A stretch of 64,000 bases of DNA from Pseudobacteroides sp035370245 (GTDB lineage: Bacteria > Bacillota > Clostridia > Acetivibrionales > DSM-2933), in the NCBI GenBank assembly GCA_035370245.1, contig DAOOVO010000005.1:1-64000 (forward strand). The letters run 5' to 3'. Positions 36,059 to 44,207 of the stretch are shown one piece after another; the stretch's first letter is position 1; every line of letters begins with the position of its first letter. The position numbers and the translations under genes are program-made. The notes beneath the pieces were generated by a model. It saw nothing but the letters and a program-made list of their open reading frames with translations. It was not told the origin of the DNA and did no database searches.

Positions 36059-37300
36059 TTGAATATAAGATTATCGGCTGTTGTAGTAGGTCTTGCTGTT
36101 GTTATACTATCGGGATGCAGTTCTTCAAATAAGGTGACTGTCATAAAAGGTCCGGGTACTTCAAATAACAGCCTTTTGGTAGGATTAAATGAAATAAGTA
36201 AAGGTGATGTTGAAGGGTTTGCAGGTGAAAGGCTTATTATAAGGGAAGATAAAAACAGCAGTGAAGCAGAGTTCTATAGCATGGACATAAGGACAAAGGA
36301 GAAAAAGCTTGTATTATCTTGTGCATATAAAGAAAATTTAAAGCTTAGTATATCAAAAGATAACAAATTTGTCATATATGATAAAAGTCTTGCAGACCTT
36401 GAAAAAAACACTGTTTCGACACTGCCTGAGGTAAATCCTCAAATAAGGAGAACTTTCACTTTATTAGGTGTTCCCGACTATTGTTTTTATGGTGATCATG
36501 AGGTATTGGTGGCAAACCCGTTGATTTACATGAACAGATATCTTGGAGCCAAGGTTTATGGTTTTTTGGATTATAGCGGAGATTGGAGTTTAAAGTTAAA
36601 GAAGACAGGAGATTCAATAAAACAGAAAGAGCCGGATTTTGGTGCTATAAAGGCTCCCGATATAAAGGGTATAAAGGATTCTGTTATTGATATGGAAAGA
36701 TGCAGATTTATATTTATAGGAACATCAACTGAAGAAAACAGGGATGATCTTTATATACTCGATCTTTTCAAAAAGGAATTTATTCAGATAGATACTGATG
36801 TAAGTTTGTTTGCACTAAATGCTGCAGGAAGCGGCATAGCTTATGTAAAAAATGAGACAGGTGACAAGGGACAAAAATTAATTGTTTCGTATATGTCGTC
36901 CAATGAAAAGAAGGAGTTGGACAGTCAGAAGGATATTTTAGGAGTATCATGGTCTTCTGACGGAACATGGATAGCATATTCAGGCGGAGAGAATGGCAAA
37001 AACGATATGTTTATAATAAAGCCTGATGCTTCGAATAAAGAGCAGTTGACACAGGGAATGAACTTAGATGGCAGTATAGCCTGGGCTCAAAGCAATGACA
37101 GGATTGCTTTCACCACAAATGGAAACGAAACATATAAGGATAAGAGAGCTTATTTGGCAAGCCTGAACATTAATTCAGGGAATAAAAAGGATGATATAAG
37201 AAATATTGAACCGGAAAGGCAGAATGCAGCATTACAGCTTGTAGGCCTTATGAGGGAGGTAACACAAGATGTTATTGAGACCAGTTCGAAAAAAACATAA
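36059..37300 (+). CDS. Propeller-type lipoprotein (TolB-like)
   Basis: A 413-aa secreted lipoprotein. The signal peptide ends with VVILSGCSSS, a clean lipobox. The rest is a TolB/PD40-type beta-propeller with repeated blades such as VSWSSDGTWIAYSGGENGKN and IAWAQSNDRIAFTTNG. It may act as a sensor or interaction scaffold. The start is TTG 36059, exactly eight bases after GGGAGG; an in-frame ATG at 36041 has no ribosome site and would precede it. It overlaps the next gene by 32 bases, so the two are coupled. Confidence 0.82.
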   Translation: MNIRLSAVVVGLAVVILSGCSSSNKVTVIKGPGTSNNSLLVGLNEISKGDVEGFAGERLIIREDKNSSEAEFYSMDIRTKEKKLVLSCAYKENLKLSISKDNKFVIYDKSLADLEKNTVSTLPEVNPQIRRTFTLLGVPDYCFYGDHEVLVANPLIYMNRYLGAKVYGFLDYSGDWSLKLKKTGDSIKQKEPDFGAIKAPDIKGIKDSVIDMERCRFIFIGTSTEENRDDLYILDLFKKEFIQIDTDVSLFALNAAGSGIAYVKNETGDKGQKLIVSYMSSNEKKELDSQKDILGVSWSSDGTWIAYSGGENGKNDMFIIKPDASNKEQLTQGMNLDGSIAWAQSNDRIAFTTNGNETYKDKRAYLASLNINSGNKKDDIRNIEPERQNAALQLVGLMREVTQDVIETSSKKT

Positions 37301-37904
37301 ATACAGAAGTCAAAAGACAAAATTTCCTATTCTTAGGACCATAAGAAATATAATTGCTGCTTTATTAATTATAATAATAGTTCCTTCGTTAATATTATTT
37401 TTGCTTATATTAAACGGGGCAAAAAATACCACCCCCAAAAATGCAGATGTTATGATAGTATTAGGATGTCAGATATGGGGGGAAGGGCCTAGTCTGACGT
37501 TGCAGTACAGACTTGAAAATGCATTGAAGCTGTACAAGGAAGGCATTGCAAAGCATATCATTGTAAGCGGCGGTCAGGGACCTGATGAAATTATAACCGA
37601 AGCTAAAGCAATGAAAAAGTGGCTTGTAAAAAATGGGGTTAGTGAAGATGCAATTTATGAAGAGGACAAGTCTACAAGCACATATGAAAACCTCAGGTAT
37701 TCCAAAATGATTATGGATAAGCATGGATTTAAGGATGCGGTAATTGTAACTAGTGATTTCCATGTTTTTAGATCACTTTGGCTATCCAAAAGGCTGGGTT
37801 TTGAAGCTAAGGGTGCTCCGTCCAAAACTGTAGACTACTTAAAGCCGTATTATTATTTTAGAGAAATCGTATCAAATGTAAAAAGTTTTTTATTGGACAG
37901 GTAG
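37269..37904 (+). CDS. YdcF family (DUF218) membrane-anchored protein
   Basis: A 211-aa protein with an N-terminal membrane anchor (about 26-48) and the DUF218/YdcF fold, with ADVMIVLGCQIWGEGPSLTLQYRLENALKLY, IIVSGGQGPDE, DKSTSTYENL and IVTSDFHVFRS. Relatives (SanA, YdcF) are implicated in envelope/peptidoglycan integrity. It starts inside the lipoprotein gene behind GAGGTAA and is eight bases before the L,D-transpeptidase gene. Confidence 0.92.
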   Translation: MLLRPVRKKHKYRSQKTKFPILRTIRNIIAALLIIIIVPSLILFLLILNGAKNTTPKNADVMIVLGCQIWGEGPSLTLQYRLENALKLYKEGIAKHIIVSGGQGPDEIITEAKAMKKWLVKNGVSEDAIYEEDKSTSTYENLRYSKMIMDKHGFKDAVIVTSDFHVFRSLWLSKRLGFEAKGAPSKTVDYLKPYYYFREIVSNVKSFLLDR

Positions 37905-37912
37905 GTGAGGTT

Positions 37913-38647
37913 ATGAAAAAACGCTATATTGCTGCAGTGATTTTAGCCATAGCAGTTTTCATAGTTATTATCAATTTGAAGGATGTTAGAGAAGTAAAGG
38001 ATGCTACTGTTTATGCGAAGCAAAAAGCTCAAGAGTTTTTTGTGAAAGAGGACAAAAAATGGGAGAACAATGAGGAACCCTCTAAAAAAGTACACCTACG
38101 TAGTGTTAAGCCTGATATACCTTTAGATGAGATTTTGAAGGGAAAAAACATTGATAACAAAGACGGATTTAATATATTTATTGATCTAGATAAGAGAACT
38201 TTGTATTTTAAGTACAATGAGGAAATTCTAAAACAATATGTGATTTCCGCAGGTAAAAAGACAGATGAAGGGAAAAAGGAAACGGAAGGGGATTATAAAA
38301 CACCGGTGGGCAATTTCTATATATGCGGCAAGGAAGTATATAATCCTCCTAAAACATATCTAGGAAGCAGATGGATGATGTTGAGCTATCCGGGCTTGGA
38401 AGCAGCTGAGGAAGGACTTGAGAAAGGAATGATCTCCCAAGAACAATATAATTTGATAAAAAAGAGTTATCAGGACAAGACAATACCCCCTCAAACCACA
38501 AAGCTTGGCAGTTATATAGGGATTCATGGCGGTGCAATCCCTGATTATCCAAAGGATTGGACTGCAGGATGTATAGGAATGTATAACCAGGATATTGAAG
38601 AAATATACGCATATGTAGAAAATGGTACAAAAGTGGTAATACGGTAG
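37913..38647 (+). CDS. L,D-transpeptidase (YkuD domain)
   Basis: It cross-links peptidoglycan between meso-DAP residues (3-3 bridges), in the extracytoplasmic space. The 244-aa product has an N-terminal anchor/signal (about 4-20), then the YkuD catalytic domain (about 86-244) with H205 in GIHGGA and catalytic C220 in TAGCIGM. The start of the domain shows LDKRTLYFKYNEEIL. The last gene of the envelope group. Confidence 0.93.
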   Translation: MKKRYIAAVILAIAVFIVIINLKDVREVKDATVYAKQKAQEFFVKEDKKWENNEEPSKKVHLRSVKPDIPLDEILKGKNIDNKDGFNIFIDLDKRTLYFKYNEEILKQYVISAGKKTDEGKKETEGDYKTPVGNFYICGKEVYNPPKTYLGSRWMMLSYPGLEAAEEGLEKGMISQEQYNLIKKSYQDKTIPPQTTKLGSYIGIHGGAIPDYPKDWTAGCIGMYNQDIEEIYAYVENGTKVVIR

Positions 38648-38703
38648 AGATGGGCTTATAAAACTTAAAATTATTTAAATGACTTTAAATAGCTTAAAAT
38701 ATC

Positions 38704-38739
38704 AAAAAACTTCCAATTATGAAAGGAAGTTATTTTTTT
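38704..38739 (+). terminator. Terminator after the L,D-transpeptidase gene
   Basis: AACTTCC (38708-38714) pairs with GGAAGTT (38725-38731), with flanking A and T runs (7 T). Confidence 0.85.
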
Positions 38740-38768
38740 GTCCTGAAACTTATAATTGCATTATTGCG

Positions 38769-38790
38769 AAAATTACAAAATTGTAATTTT
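38769..38790. promoter_or_regulatory. Palindromic operator upstream of the ABC exporter
   Basis: AAAATTACAA (38769-38778) and TTGTAATTTT (38781-38790) are perfect inverted arms with a 2-bp spacer. It contains TTACA-N4-TGTAA, the known binding pattern of Bce-type response regulators (TNACA-N4-TGTAA). It lies 73 bases before the ATPase start, with a possible -35 (TTGTAA) inside it and a weak -10 (TATGTA near 38803). Confidence 0.65.
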
Positions 38791-38862
38791 GTTTTTAATG
38801 GATATGTAATATTGCATATTTAAAATAAAAATATAAATACTGATTAAAAGGAGTAACACAAA

Positions 38863-39546
38863 ATGGAAATATTAAAAGTCGAAAATCTAACTAAAAAATA
38901 TGGAAAAGGCGATAATGAGGTTGTCGCTATAGAAAATATCAATTTTTCAGTAGAGAAAGGTGAATTTGTTGCTATAGTCGGACCTAGCGGTTCGGGAAAG
39001 AGTACGCTTCTTCACCTGATTGGTGGAGTGGATAAGCCTACTTCCGGAAAGGTATTTATTGAAGGAGTAGACATATACGGACTTAAGGAAAAAGAACTTT
39101 CAATATTGAGAAGAAGAAAGGTTGGCTTTGTTTTCCAGTCATACAATCTTATACCTGTGCTTACAGCTGAGGAAAATATACTGATGCCTCTGCTCTTAGA
39201 CAACAGGAAGCAGGATAAGAATTATATTGAAGAATTGTTGGATATCTTAAGTCTAAAGGATAGAAGAAATCATCTGCCTTCTCAGCTTTCAGGAGGACAA
39301 CAGCAAAGGGTTTCCATAGGAAGGGCACTTTCCAATAAGCCCGCAGTTATTTTGGCGGATGAGCCTACGGGAAACCTTGATTCCAAAAACTCAAAGGAGG
39401 TTTTGGAGCTTATGAGGTACTCGGCACAAAAGTACAACCAGACACTAATATTGATAACTCATGATATGAATATTGCCTCGGAAGCAAACAGAGTAATAAG
39501 CATAATAGACGGAAAGATAAATGCAGATGAGGTGATAAGAAAATGA
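38863..39546 (+). CDS. ABC transporter ATP-binding protein (LolD/MacB/BceA type)
   Basis: A 227-aa ABC ATPase with Walker A GPSGSGKST (40-48), the Q-loop FQSYNL, signature LSGGQQQRVSIGRAL and Walker B LADEPTGNLDSKNS. It is the energy subunit for the FtsX-like permease, whose start overlaps its stop by 4 bases. This type mostly exports antimicrobial peptides, lipoproteins or other amphiphilic compounds. It sits behind the Bce-type operator and ahead of a two-component pair. Confidence 0.95.
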   Translation: MEILKVENLTKKYGKGDNEVVAIENINFSVEKGEFVAIVGPSGSGKSTLLHLIGGVDKPTSGKVFIEGVDIYGLKEKELSILRRRKVGFVFQSYNLIPVLTAEENILMPLLLDNRKQDKNYIEELLDILSLKDRRNHLPSQLSGGQQQRVSIGRALSNKPAVILADEPTGNLDSKNSKEVLELMRYSAQKYNQTLILITHDMNIASEANRVISIIDGKINADEVIRK

Positions 39547-42035
39547 AAAACTATAACGCATTGGCACTAAAATATCTAAAAGAGCATAAGGCAAGAACTA
39601 TTCTTACACTTATCGGTATCATTATAGCCATATCTATGTTTACTGTCATAGGAGGTATTTACTATAGCGGTAAGGAAGGTGAAATTCAGGATGTAAAAGA
39701 AGGTATTGGAAATTACGAGATATCTTTCTATGATTTATCAGGAGATAAGCATAAACAAATAATCAATAATTCGGAAATAAAAAATGGAGGTACTTCAAAA
39801 GAAGCAGGAAGTCTTAAGCTTGATACAAAACTCCTTACCGAATCATTAAGAACGTTATTTGTGAAGGAATATGATGCTGATGCATATAAGAACATATTTA
39901 CGATTAAAATGTCACAGGGCAGATTGCCGCAAAACAGCAGTGAAATTATTGTAGATATAAAATATTATAATGTTTTAAAAGAGAAGGGAATTGCAGATAC
40001 ATTAGAGGGAACAATCAGCACAGAAAACAGCAAAAAGCACACGGTTTATAAAATAGTGGGTGCTTATGAAAGTAAATCCATTAATAATATTGCTCTAAGC
40101 TTTATTGACAATATAAATGCATCAGATAAGTATATTTATTATGCAAACTTAAAAGAAAAAAAGGACAAAATGAAGGCTGCAGAAATCATATCTAAAGCTA
40201 CCGGTACAAAGATTGATCCCAACTCAAGACTATTATATTTAATGGGGCAAGGACCGGATAAAAAGAAAAATGATGGTGTTGCCACAATATTCTTTTTCAT
40301 ATTTGCTTTTGTTGTCGTCTGTACATCTGTTGTTATTTATAATGCTTTCAGCATTTCAGTTATGGAGAGGATAAAGCATTTTGGCATTTTAAGGAGCATA
40401 GGTGCAACCAGGACCCAGATTAGCAAGCTTGTCATCATTGAAGCCTTTGTTATGAGCGGCATTGCGGTACCTTTAGGGATAGCCATAGGATATCTGGGGT
40501 CATATTTGGTGTTTAATGTAATTATGTCGGGCTTTTTAGGGTCATTTCAAATAAATTTCTATCCAAAAGTGGTTATAGTGGCTGCAGTTCTAGGTGTAGC
40601 TACAGTTTTTATCTCAATACTTCTTCCTGCCTTTTCTGCATCAAGAGTTTCTCCGGTTGATGCAATTAAAGGAACCAATATTATAAAGGGTGAAAGGATA
40701 AAACGAAGGAGAGGAATATTGGCAAAGCTGTTCTTTGGTTTTGAGGGCCAGGTGGCTTACAAGAATATTAAGAGAAGCAGAAAGAGATTTTATGTAACAT
40801 GTATATCACTGTCTCTCTCGCTCATTATGTTTGTTTTCTTTTCTAATTTTATGGATATTATTATGAGCTCATATAAGATAGTATACTCTTTTGTAAAAGT
40901 TCAAGGTGTTTATACATCTGATAATTACAATATTGATAATGAATTATTAGATAAACTTGCAAAAATAAAAGGTATAAGTGATATATACAAACTAAACTAT
41001 GTAACAGTGCCTATGGTTGTTGAAAAAAAGGCTGTAAATAAAAAATTTGTAGAGTCTTTTGAAAAGGAAGGGAAGCTTCAAGAGTACAAGGATTATTATT
41101 TTATAAATGTTAAAATTATTAGCTATGATAAGGCCGCTTTGGAGTTTTTCAACAAGGATAACAAAAAAAATATTGATTATGAAAAATTTAAAAGCGGTGA
41201 AGAGGTGATAATAGTAAATAAATCCATGGCCAGTCAAGGAGGAGACATGTTTTATGATGCATTTACCGAATATAAAAAGGGGCAATCGTTCAAGCTTCCT
41301 AATTTTAACCGGGATTATATAATTAATAAGAATAAGGATTTTATAAAAAAGGCTGTGGAAAAAAATGATATGATGAGCTTTAAGGTTGCAGATGTTGTTG
41401 AATATGAGACGATAAACGGCTCGCTAATTTCTAACGGTTTTGGTATAATAATGTCGGATGAGAGCTTTAAAAAACTCACAGGAATAATGAAATACAATAC
41501 AATAGGCATAATGTTTGATTCAAAGGAAAGCAGGAATAGCGTTTTTGAAAAGCTTAACATAATAGCCGATGAACATTCAGTGAAATATCTTGATATTTAT
41601 GAAGAGGAAAATAGGATGAATGATCTTATCGTTCAGTTGCTGGTACTGGTATATGGATTTATTTCTCTTATAGTTCTCATCGCATGTGTCAATATAATAA
41701 ATACAGTGACAATAAATCTATTGGTAAAGAAAAGGGAGTATGCTGTTTTTAAAGCTATAGGCATGACAAGGCAGCAGTTTATTAAGCTTGTTTTACTTGA
41801 GGGAACATTATTTGGAGTTTTTGCATGCATAATTGGTGTACCCATAGCTTTTCTCCTTATAAAGATTGGAATTATTGAAAAAAATCCCCTGGGATATATA
41901 GGATATGTTATGCCTGTTTGGCCTTATATAGCAGGCATAATAGGTGTTATTTCAATTACATTCTTAGCTGCCCTAATACCCTTAAGAAAGCTAAATGATA
42001 TGAATATTATTGAGTCATTAAGGGTAGAAGATTAA
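39543..42035 (+). CDS. FtsX-like ABC transporter permease (8 TM, two large external domains)
   Basis: An 830-aa permease with two FtsX domains. TM1 is about 16-36, then a large external domain to about 230, then three TM segments (VATIFFFIFAFVVVCTSVVI, IEAFVMSGIAVPLGIAIGYL, VVAAVLGVATVFISILLPAF), with the RSIGATRTQISKLVIIEAF motif. TM5 is near 415-435, then a second external domain to about 695 and three final TMs with AVFKAIGMTRQQFIKLVLLEG. This is the MacB/YtrF-type arrangement, not the 10-TM BceB type. The substrate is unknown. Confidence 0.9.
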   Translation: MKNYNALALKYLKEHKARTILTLIGIIIAISMFTVIGGIYYSGKEGEIQDVKEGIGNYEISFYDLSGDKHKQIINNSEIKNGGTSKEAGSLKLDTKLLTESLRTLFVKEYDADAYKNIFTIKMSQGRLPQNSSEIIVDIKYYNVLKEKGIADTLEGTISTENSKKHTVYKIVGAYESKSINNIALSFIDNINASDKYIYYANLKEKKDKMKAAEIISKATGTKIDPNSRLLYLMGQGPDKKKNDGVATIFFFIFAFVVVCTSVVIYNAFSISVMERIKHFGILRSIGATRTQISKLVIIEAFVMSGIAVPLGIAIGYLGSYLVFNVIMSGFLGSFQINFYPKVVIVAAVLGVATVFISILLPAFSASRVSPVDAIKGTNIIKGERIKRRRGILAKLFFGFEGQVAYKNIKRSRKRFYVTCISLSLSLIMFVFFSNFMDIIMSSYKIVYSFVKVQGVYTSDNYNIDNELLDKLAKIKGISDIYKLNYVTVPMVVEKKAVNKKFVESFEKEGKLQEYKDYYFINVKIISYDKAALEFFNKDNKKNIDYEKFKSGEEVIIVNKSMASQGGDMFYDAFTEYKKGQSFKLPNFNRDYIINKNKDFIKKAVEKNDMMSFKVADVVEYETINGSLISNGFGIIMSDESFKKLTGIMKYNTIGIMFDSKESRNSVFEKLNIIADEHSVKYLDIYEEENRMNDLIVQLLVLVYGFISLIVLIACVNIINTVTINLLVKKREYAVFKAIGMTRQQFIKLVLLEGTLFGVFACIIGVPIAFLLIKIGIIEKNPLGYIGYVMPVWPYIAGIIGVISITFLAALIPLRKLNDMNIIESLRVED

Positions 42036-42108
42036 CCCTTACTTTTACAATAGTATATTTGTGCCACTGTAAATAAAAGAATTTTAAAAGCTGAAAAGGT
42101 GAAAATAT

Positions 42109-42789
42109 ATGAACATCATGTTGGTTGAAGATGATAAGGCTTTGGTTTTAGGAATGGAATATGCACTAAAAAAGGAAGGCTATAATGTCATATCGGCAGG
42201 AACAATAAATGAAGCACAAAAGCTTTTGGATAATAGTATAGAATTGGTGCTATTGGATGTTTCGTTGCCGGATGGAAATGGATATGATTTTTGCAAAGAG
42301 CTTCGAACAAAGAGCAATGTTCCGGTTATTTTTATAACAGCTTTAGATGGTGAAGCCAATATTGTATTCGGGCTTGATATAGGAGCTGACGACTACATTA
42401 CAAAGCCTGTCAGAATTAGTGAAATGATTTCGAGAATAAAAGCCGTCATGAGAAGAAGAACCAACCAATATAGTGGTGAGAGTAAAAATATCATAGTTAG
42501 CGGAAATGTAACAATTGAGCCTTTGAAGTGCAGGGTATTGGTTGATGGTGCCGAAGCAAACCTGACAGCAGCAGAATACAAGCTTTTGCTGCTGTTGGTT
42601 GAAAATAAGGGAAGGGTACTTGAAAGAAACCGGATTATAGAAAAGCTCTGGGATATTGACGGTAACTTTATTGACCACAATACTTTAAATGTATATGTTA
42701 AGAGGCTTAGAGAAAAGATTGAGACAGAGAGCAAAAAGCATATAGAAACATTAAGGGGCTTAGGATACATGTGGAAGGATGAGGTGTAA
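42109..42789 (+). CDS. OmpR-family response regulator linked to the ABC exporter
   Basis: A 226-aa regulator with phospho-acceptor D50 (VLLDVSLPDGNG), acidic residues E7/D8/D9 and ITKPVR near 103, then a winged-helix domain (TAAEYKLLLLLVENKGRVLERNRI, FIDHNTLNVYVKRLREKI). It is of the BceR/NsrR-like subgroup in appearance. It follows the permease by 73 bases and is the probable ligand of the TTACA-N4-TGTAA site, which is inferred from context. Confidence 0.93.
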   Translation: MNIMLVEDDKALVLGMEYALKKEGYNVISAGTINEAQKLLDNSIELVLLDVSLPDGNGYDFCKELRTKSNVPVIFITALDGEANIVFGLDIGADDYITKPVRISEMISRIKAVMRRRTNQYSGESKNIIVSGNVTIEPLKCRVLVDGAEANLTAAEYKLLLLLVENKGRVLERNRIIEKLWDIDGNFIDHNTLNVYVKRLREKIETESKKHIETLRGLGYMWKDEV

Positions 42790-42794
42790 CAGAC

Positions 42795-44042
42795 GTGAGG
42801 ATTTTAAAGAGTATTGATGTCCGTAAGTCTCTAATATTTATGATGATTATCCTTTTGCTTTTTGCAGGAGTGCTCTTTTTATTTCTAAACCATTTTATTG
42901 AGATTATGAATAATGCCCAGATAAAACAAAATATATCACTTGCGGGAAGTATTGTAAAAAAATATCCCGAGAGTGAGGAAGATGTTGCAAGAATAATAAT
43001 TTCTGATGATAACAAAGACTATGATTACGGTAAAGAAATATTGGATAAGTATTCATATAATGAATCCCTGGCGACATATAAAAATACATTGATGAATAAA
43101 AGCTATTATAAACTTTTATACGGCTTTATTCTGATTATTATTTTACTATTGATATCTGTTATAGCTGTCATGATGTATAGTTATAACAAAATATATAAAA
43201 GAATCAGAATGGTTGCATCCCAGGCAGAAGGGCTTGTGGAGGGGAGATTTGGAGCAATGGAAGGAGAAAATGATGAAGGAGATTTCGGCCTTTTGGTATA
43301 TCAGTTCAATACTATGGCAAAAAGAATGACTGAGACACTTGAAGCGTTGCAGAAAGAGAAGCTTTTTCTTAAGAGGGTTATAACCGACATATCCCACCAA
43401 TTAAAAACTCCATTAGCATCACTTATAATGTTTAACGAAATATTATCCGATTATGAAAAGCTTCCTAAAGAGGATGCCGTAAAGTTTGTAAAAGAAAGCA
43501 AAAACCAGCTTGAGAGGATGGAATGGCTTGTAAAGAACCTTCTTAAGATGGCTAAGCTTGAAGGAAAAATGGTGACTTTCGAAAAAAAGGAGTCTTTAAT
43601 TAAGAAAACAATTTTAAAAAGTATTGAAGGGCTCAAAACAATGGCAGAAGCAAAGGGAATAAATGTTGTGCTGGAAGGTCCCTCGGACGTTGTTATAAGC
43701 CATGATGTAAACTGGACGGCAGAAGCAATTTCAAATCTCTTTAAGAATTCCATTGAGCATGTAGAGCCTGGTGGTAATGTAAAAATAAGCTGGGAAGAAA
43801 ACAATGTTTTTGTTGAGATTAAAATTGAGGATGATGGAGAGGGAATAAGTAAAAGTGAACTTCCTCGAATTTTTGACCGTTTTCATAAAGGACCTAACAG
43901 TAATAGTCCGACAAATATAGGAATTGGACTTTTTATAGCAAAAAATGCAATTGAAGGTCAGGGCGGCAATATTTATGCCTATAGTGAAGATAAAAAAGGC
44001 AGCAAATTTGTTATAAGGATAATGAAAATGACGTGGGAGTAG
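42795..44042 (+). CDS. Sensor histidine kinase linked to the ABC exporter
   Basis: A 415-aa kinase starting at GTG. TM1 is about 12-32, the external loop is about 70 residues (33-105), TM2 about 108-130, then HAMP (about 131-185), H-box ITDISHQLKTPLASLIMF with H201 and an ATPase domain (NLFKNSIEH, DDGEGIS, NIGIGLFIAKNAIE). A true BceS-type kinase has almost no external loop, so this one may sense directly rather than solely through the transporter. It ends the ABC operon. Confidence 0.93.
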   Translation: MRILKSIDVRKSLIFMMIILLLFAGVLFLFLNHFIEIMNNAQIKQNISLAGSIVKKYPESEEDVARIIISDDNKDYDYGKEILDKYSYNESLATYKNTLMNKSYYKLLYGFILIIILLLISVIAVMMYSYNKIYKRIRMVASQAEGLVEGRFGAMEGENDEGDFGLLVYQFNTMAKRMTETLEALQKEKLFLKRVITDISHQLKTPLASLIMFNEILSDYEKLPKEDAVKFVKESKNQLERMEWLVKNLLKMAKLEGKMVTFEKKESLIKKTILKSIEGLKTMAEAKGINVVLEGPSDVVISHDVNWTAEAISNLFKNSIEHVEPGGNVKISWEENNVFVEIKIEDDGEGISKSELPRIFDRFHKGPNSNSPTNIGIGLFIAKNAIEGQGGNIYAYSEDKKGSKFVIRIMKMTWE

Positions 44043-44096
44043 ATGAGTCGGGAATAATGAATTGAAATATAAGATATGGTTAAAATATAGATTAAC

Positions 44097-44163
44097 AAAA
44101 TGTAAAATGACCTTTACATTTTATGTTTTAAATGGTATACTTGCTATGTAAAGTGTACTTTAC
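44097..44163 (+). promoter_or_regulatory. Promoter with overlapping inverted repeats before the S9 peptidase gene
   Basis: TTTACA (44113-44118), 17 bases and TATACT (44136-44141) form a good sigma-A promoter. The -35 lies inside a perfect inverted repeat (AAAATGTAAA 44097-44106 / TTTACATTTT 44113-44122). A second inverted repeat (GTAAAGT 44148-44154 / ACTTTAC 44157-44163) covers the expected transcription start. Both contain GTAAA/TTTAC half-sites, so one regulator may bind both. Confidence 0.65.
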
Positions 44164-44207
44164 TTTTACTCATTTCTCAAAAAAAAGTATTAGGAAAGGA
44201 TGATATT

